From the NCBI RefSeq assembly GCF_024172165.1, contig NZ_JAMZEB010000002.1:10018501-10082500 (forward strand): a stretch of DNA of 64,000 nt. The letters are read 5' to 3'. Origin of the DNA: Nonomuraea thailandensis. Its GTDB lineage: Bacteria; Actinomycetota; Actinomycetes; Streptosporangiales; Streptosporangiaceae. Made by a program: the position numbers and the translations under genes. Below, piece after piece: positions 59,784-64,000 of the stretch. Numbering within the stretch: the first letter of the stretch is position 1; each line of letters starts with the position of its first letter. Under the pieces are notes generated by a model. That model searched no databases. It saw nothing but the letters and a program-made list of their open reading frames with translations, and was not told the DNA's origin.

Positions 59784-59938
59784 TTCCTTACGGTCACCTC
59801 GTCCAGCGTCACCACGGGCTCCAGGAGCGGGAACACCGCATACCAGAGTACGGCCCCCGCGGCGGCGACCAGCGCGACGGCCGTCAGGACGCGGGTGCCC
59901 GGGCGGCCGGGCAGCTTGCGCCAGAGCCAGGCGTACAT
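59780..59938 (-). CDS. Small single-TM membrane protein (52 aa)
   Basis: A 52-residue protein from ATG 59938 to TGA 59780-59782, overlapping trpG (ATGA) and lying 1 bp after the sortase gene. It has a basic N-terminus (YAWLWRKLPGRPGTR), a TM segment (ALVAAAGAVLWYAVFPLL) and an acidic C-terminal tail. It is too short for standard ORF lists; its position in the sortase-trpG operon, tight spacing and codon use support it. Function unknown. Confidence 0.65.
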   Translation of the reverse strand: MYAWLWRKLPGRPGTRVLTAVALVAAAGAVLWYAVFPLLEPVVTLDEVTVRK

Positions 59939-59939
59939 G

Positions 59940-60593
59940 TCACTCCTCGCGTGGTTCGCTCTCCTTCAGCACGCCGTAGACGATGAGGCGCTCGGCGGCC
60001 GAGTATTCGGGATGGCAGGTGGACAGCGTGATGAAGGCGCGGATGGGGCGGATGTCCGGCTTGCCGGGCACGGGGGCGAGCACGTCGATCTCGTCGGGCT
60101 TGACGATGTCCTGCGAGGTGACGCGGTAGGTGTGGCGGGCGTCGCCGGTCTCGACCACGATCTCGTCGTCGCGTTCGAGCTCGTCGATCTCGTTGAACGG
60201 GGCCGCGTACGTGGTGCGGTGCCCGGAGAGCACGAAGTTGCCCACCTGGCCGGGCATGGCGCTGTCGGGGTAGTGGCCGGGGCCCTTCTTGAGCTGCTCG
60301 GCCGCGACGCCCTCGACCACGGCGTACTGGTAGTCGCGGCCGAGCCTGGGGATGCGCAGCATCGCCAGCGCCTGACCGGGCCGGACCCGCACCTGACCTG
60401 GCTTCTTGTCGGCCAGCTCGCGGCGCAGCAGCGACTGCTGGCTCTGGGTGTAGGCGCCGGTGCCCCAGAGCAGGTACGCGCAGAACAGCATGAGGATCAG
60501 GCCCGCGGTGATGCTGAGCTCCCCCACGGCCCGGAGCGTGGCCCGCATGCGTTCAGCGTATTCGGCAGCGATGCGGGCCCCGGGGATCGCCAT
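59940..60593 (-). CDS. srtE: Class E sortase (SrtE)
   Basis: A 217-residue sortase from ATG 60593; GTG 60623 would add 10 residues. A membrane helix at about 22-44 anchors an extracellular sortase barrel. The catalytic His is in FVLSGHRTTYAAP, Cys in TLSTCHPEYSAAERLIV and Arg at AERLIV. Class E sortases of mycelial actinomycetes attach long chaplins and other LAxTG-type proteins to peptidoglycan and lie near the pknB cluster. A substrate with LAxTG is not seen in the window. Confidence 0.93.
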   Translation of the reverse strand: MAIPGARIAAEYAERMRATLRAVGELSITAGLILMLFCAYLLWGTGAYTQSQQSLLRRELADKKPGQVRVRPGQALAMLRIPRLGRDYQYAVVEGVAAEQLKKGPGHYPDSAMPGQVGNFVLSGHRTTYAAPFNEIDELERDDEIVVETGDARHTYRVTSQDIVKPDEIDVLAPVPGKPDIRPIRAFITLSTCHPEYSAAERLIVYGVLKESEPREE

Positions 60594-60693
60594 GTCGTGC
60601 GCGTGGCGACTATCCTGGGGCACGCTTCAACTACGCTAAATCGAAGAGCCTGTGGACGATCCGGATGCCCAGGCCCTCAGCAGGAGTTATCCA

Positions 60694-60939
60694 GTGCCCA
60701 AGTCCAAGGCTCGCAAGAAGGCGGTCTACACGCCGCCGCAGAGGTCTCAGCAGGTCAAGGTCAGCCCGCGCTGGCTGGCCCCCACGATGGTCGCCGCGTG
60801 GATCATCGGCATCCTGTGGATCGCGATCTATTACGTCGCACCACGGGCGCCGTTCTTCAGCGATCTCCAGAACTGGAACCTGTTGATCGGGTTTGTTTTC
60901 ATCATCTTCGGTGTGGTTCTTTCCACCCGCTGGCGTTAG
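60694..60939 (+). CDS. crgA: Cell division protein CrgA
   Basis: An 81-residue protein from GTG 60694 with AGGAG 7 bases upstream. It has a Lys/Arg-rich cytoplasmic N-terminus and two membrane helices (WLAPTMVAAWIIGILWIAIYYVA; LIGFVFIIFGVVLSTRWR). In Streptomyces and Mycobacterium CrgA coordinates septation by binding FtsZ/FtsI-type proteins. It is divergent from sortase E. TACGCT near 60631 is a possible -10. Confidence 0.96.
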   Translation: MPKSKARKKAVYTPPQRSQQVKVSPRWLAPTMVAAWIIGILWIAIYYVAPRAPFFSDLQNWNLLIGFVFIIFGVVLSTRWR

Positions 60940-60974
60940 TTCTTTCCACAGCCTTTTCCACAGCCTGGGGAAGC

Positions 60975-61841
60975 TCAGGGCGCGGTGAGGATGGCTGACG
61001 TCCTGGCCAGCACGAGGACGGCCAGCAGCACCACTACCGCCACGATCGCCAGCACCTGCCACAGGGTCCTGTTGTTCTTGGGGGCGTAGGCCAGCGCCCC
61101 CGCCAGCAGCGATCCGGTGATCAGGCCGCCGATGTGCCCGGTCCAGCTGATGCCGGGGACCAGGAACGTGATCGCCAGGTTGAGCGCGATGAGCACGGCC
61201 ATGCCGCGCACGTCCATGTTGAGCTTGCGGCCGATCACGAACACCGCGCCGAACAGGCCGAAGATGGCGCCTGAAGCGCCGACCGTGGCCTGGAGGAGCG
61301 GATCGACCCAGAGGCTGAGCACCGAGCCGCCGAGCGCGCTGATCAGGTAGAGGGCCGTGAAGCGAACATGGCCGAAGGCGCGCTCCAGGTAGGGACCGAC
61401 CACGTAGAGCGCCCAGCAGTTGAACAGGATGTGGAAGATCGAGCCGTGCACGAAGGCTGCGCTGATCAGGCGGTAGTACTCGCCGAAGACGGCGACTCTG
61501 CCCGGCCCCATCTGCAGCAGGTCGGTGACCAGGCCTCCGGTGAGGTACTGGCCGCCGAAGATCAGCACGTTGGCGATCAGCAGGACGTACGTCACGATCG
61601 GGGTGCGGACGACGTTGCCGCCGAAGGTGGATCTGGCCTGGCGGATGCCCTTGTTGCCTTCGGCGACGCACTCGGGGCACTGGAAGCCGACGGCGGCGTC
61701 ACGCATGCAGTCGGGGCAGATGGGACGCTCGCAACGCTGGCAGCGTACCCAGGTCTCCCTGTCGGGGTGCCGGTAGCACGTGGGCACCGCCTCAGCGGGC
61801 TGCTCGGGCTGCGGGGGCGGGCTCGGCGGCTGGCTGGTCAT
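60975..61841 (-). CDS. Rhomboid family intramembrane protease with N-terminal zinc ribbon
   Basis: A 288-residue protein. Residues 18-62 carry a Cys/His cluster (CYRHPDRETWVRCQRCERPICPDCM then CPECV) that resembles a B-box/zinc ribbon. The rhomboid domain has six TM helices with the catalytic Ser in VGASGAIFGLFGA and His in SWTGHIGGLITGSLL. It cuts within membrane helices; the substrate is unknown. Neighbours are crgA (convergent) and ppiA. The zinc-ribbon extension is common in actinobacterial rhomboids. Confidence 0.94.
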   Translation of the reverse strand: MTSQPPSPPPQPEQPAEAVPTCYRHPDRETWVRCQRCERPICPDCMRDAAVGFQCPECVAEGNKGIRQARSTFGGNVVRTPIVTYVLLIANVLIFGGQYLTGGLVTDLLQMGPGRVAVFGEYYRLISAAFVHGSIFHILFNCWALYVVGPYLERAFGHVRFTALYLISALGGSVLSLWVDPLLQATVGASGAIFGLFGAVFVIGRKLNMDVRGMAVLIALNLAITFLVPGISWTGHIGGLITGSLLAGALAYAPKNNRTLWQVLAIVAVVVLLAVLVLARTSAILTAP

Positions 61842-61942
61842 GACCGAAGCCTATGGCTTGCGCGACCGTGCCGCGTGGGGCCGGGCGTCGGCCCGGGCCC
61901 CTCGGCGTAGCGGGGGCGCCGGGCCGGCGACGGGCGGGGCCG

Positions 61943-62479
61943 TCAGGCCTGGACGCGCTCGATGGTGACCGACTCCAGGACGACGTCCTCCGCAGGGCGG
62001 TCGCGGTGGTCGGTGCGGGTCTTGGCGATGGCGTCGACGATCTCCTGGCCCTCGACGACCTCACCGAAGATCGTGTGCTTGCCGTTGAGGTGCGGCGTCG
62101 GCACGACCGTGATGAAGAACTGCGAGCCGTTGGTGCCCTTGCCGAACCGGATGCCGGCGTTGGCCATGGCGAGCAGGTACGGGCGGTTGAAGTAGAGCTC
62201 CGGGTGGATCTCGTCGTCGAACTCGTAGCCGGGGCCGCCGATGCCCTGACCGAGCGGGTCGCCGCCCTGGATCATGAAGCCGGAGATCACCCGGTGGAAG
62301 ATCGTGCCGTCGTAGTAGCGGCCGGTGCTCTTCTCGCCGGTGCCGGGATGCGTCCACTCGCGGGAGCCTTCGGCCAGCTCCACGAAGTTGCGCACCGTTT
62401 TCGGCGCCTTGGTGGGGAAGAGTTCTACCTTGATATTGCCGCGGTTGGTCTGCAGGTTAGCGATCAGCTTCTCAGCCAC
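61943..62479 (-). CDS. ppiA: Cyclophilin-type peptidyl-prolyl cis-trans isomerase
   Basis: A 178-residue cytoplasmic cyclophilin. GTG 62479 is chosen because GGGGGG lies about 10 bases upstream; the longer frame from 62566 adds an unrelated N-terminus. The active site shows FHRVISGFMIQGGDP and NGSQFFITVVPTPHLNGKHTIFG. It accelerates proline isomerisation during folding. Its position near oriC between rhomboid and crgA is conserved in actinobacteria. Confidence 0.95.
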   Translation of the reverse strand: MAEKLIANLQTNRGNIKVELFPTKAPKTVRNFVELAEGSREWTHPGTGEKSTGRYYDGTIFHRVISGFMIQGGDPLGQGIGGPGYEFDDEIHPELYFNRPYLLAMANAGIRFGKGTNGSQFFITVVPTPHLNGKHTIFGEVVEGQEIVDAIAKTRTDHRDRPAEDVVLESVTIERVQA

Positions 62480-62638
62480 GAGACAGCTGCCCCCCTCTAT
62501 GCACAGGGTTGGTTTTGTGGTGTTTTGAGGATTATGGCCGTACGGCCTCCAGAGCCATCCTCCCATGGACGGCGATGATTGAGCCGCCTTGTCCGGGGCA
62601 GGTCAGGCTGCGGGGCCCCAACGACAGGGGAGGTTGTC

Positions 62639-63139
62639 GTGTCCCTGAGAATGAAGAGACGCCGCGTGGTCATCGAAGTACCCGCCACGTGGATGGGTCG
62701 CATGAAGGACCAGGCCGTACGAACCGGCCGCCGGATGCAGCCCATGGCGGACCAGGCCAAGGTGGCCGCCGCCCATCGGATCGAAGACGCCCGATACTGG
62801 GCGGCGCCACGGCTGGAGTCCGCGGCGCACGGGTTCGAGGAGCAGATCGCACCCAAGGTCAGCTCCATGCTGACCAATGCGGCCAGGCGAATCGATCCCA
62901 AGCCGTCGCGGTCGCGGCGGTGGCCGATGCTCGCTCTGCTGACCGGCCTTGCGGTGGGAACGATCGGTTACATGTTCTACCGCCGCAACGCTCAGCAGTG
63001 GACCGAGCACATGAAGGACTCCGCCTCCGATGCCTCACGCTGGGTTGATGAGAAGGCTGACAGGGCATCCGAGTCCTCGGACCGCATGGCGGCCAAGGTG
63101 TCTGACAAGGCGGATGAGGCGTCACGCAGAATGTCGTGA
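62639..63139 (+). CDS. DUF5324-like membrane protein
   Basis: A 166-residue protein starting at GTG 62639, with GGGGAGG 5 bases upstream. It has a helical Arg-rich N-terminal part, one membrane helix (LALLTGLAVGTIGYMFY) around residue 105-122, and a charged C-terminal part. The family (DUF5324) is found near crgA/ppiA in mycelial actinomycetes. Repeated DKA/DEA motifs in the tail suggest apolipoprotein-like amphipathic helices. Function unknown. Confidence 0.85.
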   Translation: MSLRMKRRRVVIEVPATWMGRMKDQAVRTGRRMQPMADQAKVAAAHRIEDARYWAAPRLESAAHGFEEQIAPKVSSMLTNAARRIDPKPSRSRRWPMLALLTGLAVGTIGYMFYRRNAQQWTEHMKDSASDASRWVDEKADRASESSDRMAAKVSDKADEASRRMS

Positions 63140-63158
63140 CCGCCCCTGCACGCCGGTG

Positions 63159-63195
63159 GCGCGCCCCCGTGACGATCTTCGTCACGGGGGCGCGC
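63159..63195 (+). terminator. Perfect 15-bp hairpin terminator
   Basis: GCGCGCCCCCGTGAC (63159-63173) pairs with GTCACGGGGGCGCGC (63181-63195) through a 7-nt loop without mismatch. No T-run follows. It ends transcription of the DUF5324 gene before the next, regulated gene. Confidence 0.8.
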
Positions 63196-63225
63196 TCCTG
63201 TGTGCGGCGTGTCGGGCGCGACCCG

Positions 63226-63254
63226 TTGACGTACGACCAAGCGCTTGTTAGAAA
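63226..63254 (+). promoter_or_regulatory. Promoter with a KstR2-type operator in its spacer
   Basis: TTGACG (63226-63231) and TAGAAA (63249-63254) with a 17-bp spacer, and ATG 63262 7 bases after, so the message is leaderless. ACCAAGCGCTTGTT at 63236-63249 lies in the spacer and overlaps the -10 by one base; it matches the KstR2 consensus AnCAAGnnCTTGnT at every fixed position. A repressor bound there would block RNA polymerase. Confidence 0.7.
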
Positions 63255-63261
63255 GCCGGGC

Positions 63262-64000
63262 ATGGCGCTGTCACCGCTCGACGACTACCCCGTCCACCAG
63301 GCCGCCCAGGTCATGCGGCACGTGACCACCGGAGACCGCAACTTCTACGACCGCTACTACTTCAACTGCCACGCCGCCTCCGACGAGCTCATGCTGATCG
63401 TCGGCCTCGGCCAGTACCCCAACCTGGGCGTCACCGACGCCTTCGCCTGCGTCCGCACGCCGGACCTGCACAGGGTCGTGCGCGCTTCACGCGAGCTGGG
63501 CGCCGACCGCATGGACACGCGGGTCGGGCCGTTCCGGGTCGAGGTCGTCGAGGGGCTCAAGCGGCTCAGGGTGATCCTGGAGCCGAACGAGCACGGCCTG
63601 TCCTTCGACCTCCTGTGGGAAGGGACGATCCCGGCCGTGCTGGAGCCGCGGCACTTCCTGCGGTGGCAGGAGCGGGTGGTGTTCGACTCCGTACGGATGG
63701 CCCAGACGGGCCGCTGGTCCGGACAGATCAGGATCGGGGACGAGGAGATCTTCGTCACACCCGATCGCTGGATGGGCACCAGGGACCGCTCATGGGGGAT
63801 CAGGCCCGTCGGCGAGCCGGAGCCGCCGGGAATCATGACCAAGAACTCCGGGACGTTCTACTGGCTCTACGCGCCGATGCGCTTCGACGACCACGCCATC
63901 CTCTGCATCGTCCAGGAGGACGAGCGCGGCCGCCGGCTGCTGGAGGAGGCCGTCCGCGTGTGGCCCGACGGCCGCGAGGAGGAGTACCTCGGCAGACCGG
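63262..64000 (+). CDS. AttH/lipocalin-like hydroxysteroid-related protein, 3' truncated by the window
   Basis: At least 246 residues from ATG 63262 without a stop before the window ends. The sequence is soluble and beta-rich, with NFYDRYYFNCHAAS early and the motif DRWMGTRDRSWGIRPVG at about 172-188, which resembles the DRSWG block of a lipocalin-like family (AttH/hydroxysteroid-related proteins). I am not sure of the family. A KstR2-type operator upstream links it to a sterol/cholesterol-ring or acyl-CoA catabolism regulon. Codon use is normal and translation from ATG 63262 runs uninterrupted. Confidence 0.65.
   Translation, partial: MALSPLDDYPVHQAAQVMRHVTTGDRNFYDRYYFNCHAASDELMLIVGLGQYPNLGVTDAFACVRTPDLHRVVRASRELGADRMDTRVGPFRVEVVEGLKRLRVILEPNEHGLSFDLLWEGTIPAVLEPRHFLRWQERVVFDSVRMAQTGRWSGQIRIGDEEIFVTPDRWMGTRDRSWGIRPVGEPEPPGIMTKNSGTFYWLYAPMRFDDHAILCIVQEDERGRRLLEEAVRVWPDGREEEYLGRP

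Noticed and set aside
1..64000. CRISPR array, prophage, transposon or rRNA operon
   Set aside because: No regularly spaced repeats with unique spacers, integrase, transposase, terminal inverted repeats or rRNA sequence was seen; all repeats found are short tandem units.

Overview
The window is very GC-rich (mostly above 70 percent by eye), gene-dense, and uses many GTG starts, ATGA stop/start overlaps and apparently leaderless genes. Together with PknA/PknB, PstP and FHA proteins, CrgA, class E sortase, a bacterial proteasome activator and a mycosin-type protease, this points to a mycelial actinomycete chromosome. A member of the Streptosporangiaceae such as Nonomuraea is my best guess. That placement rests on gene content and style; no marker in the window settles the genus. 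No rRNA, CRISPR array, IS element or prophage was seen. There are two tRNA genes, Ser-UGA and Leu-CAG.

Layout. 1-11 kb is accessory: the 3' end of a SARP/BTAD-type regulator, a DrrAB-like drug ABC exporter, a proline-rich membrane protein coupled to a mycosin-like protease, a PAS-sensor / coiled-coil / DUF6745 group, a luciferase-like oxidoreductase, and a secreted GH6 cellulase under a perfect CebR/CelR-type operator. 10.6-14.2 kb is a TetR-controlled operon: a 14-TM exporter, two paralogous small membrane proteins and a universal stress protein. 14.3-20.1 kb holds an M15 peptidase lipoprotein, a Nudix protein with a predicted PIN/NYN-like C-terminal domain, a STAS protein, tRNA-Ser, a MinD/EspI-like ATPase, a quinone oxidoreductase and the proteasome activator Bpa. 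20-33 kb has a HAD hydrolase, a cold-shock gene with a leader hairpin, serS, pheA, and a cell-envelope block of two polyprenol-phosphate-sugar-type glycosyltransferases flanking a large phosphatase-like membrane protein.

33-50 kb carries signalling genes (two sensor kinases, an OmpR-type regulator, a STAS protein and a RsbW-like kinase), YidC with two small membrane proteins, an O6-alkylguanine repair gene, a TPP-riboswitch-controlled CytX permease with a TenA homologue nearby, an HxlR/rhodanese/MFS divergon, a Fpg/Nei glycosylase, GPP34, an LCP ligase and two CNNM/CorC proteins.

50-63 kb is the conserved actinobacterial growth and division block that usually lies near oriC: fhaA-fhaB-pstP-rodA/ftsW-pbpA-pknA-pknB, then trpG, a 52-residue membrane protein, sortase E, crgA, rhomboid, ppiA and a DUF5324-like protein. 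PknA/PknB phosphorylate and PstP dephosphorylates FHA and cell-wall targets while RodA/FtsW and PbpA polymerise and cross-link peptidoglycan. The window ends in a lipocalin/AttH-like gene whose promoter contains an exact match to the KstR2-type operator.

The most unusual items are the Nudix plus PIN-like fusion, the KstR2-like operator inside a leaderless promoter, a small ORF with a very strong Shine-Dalgarno between pknA and pknB, a 14-codon ORF ending at a terminator hairpin beside tRNA-Leu, the GPYL C-terminus of Bpa, and the 919-residue phosphatase-like/polytopic membrane protein.
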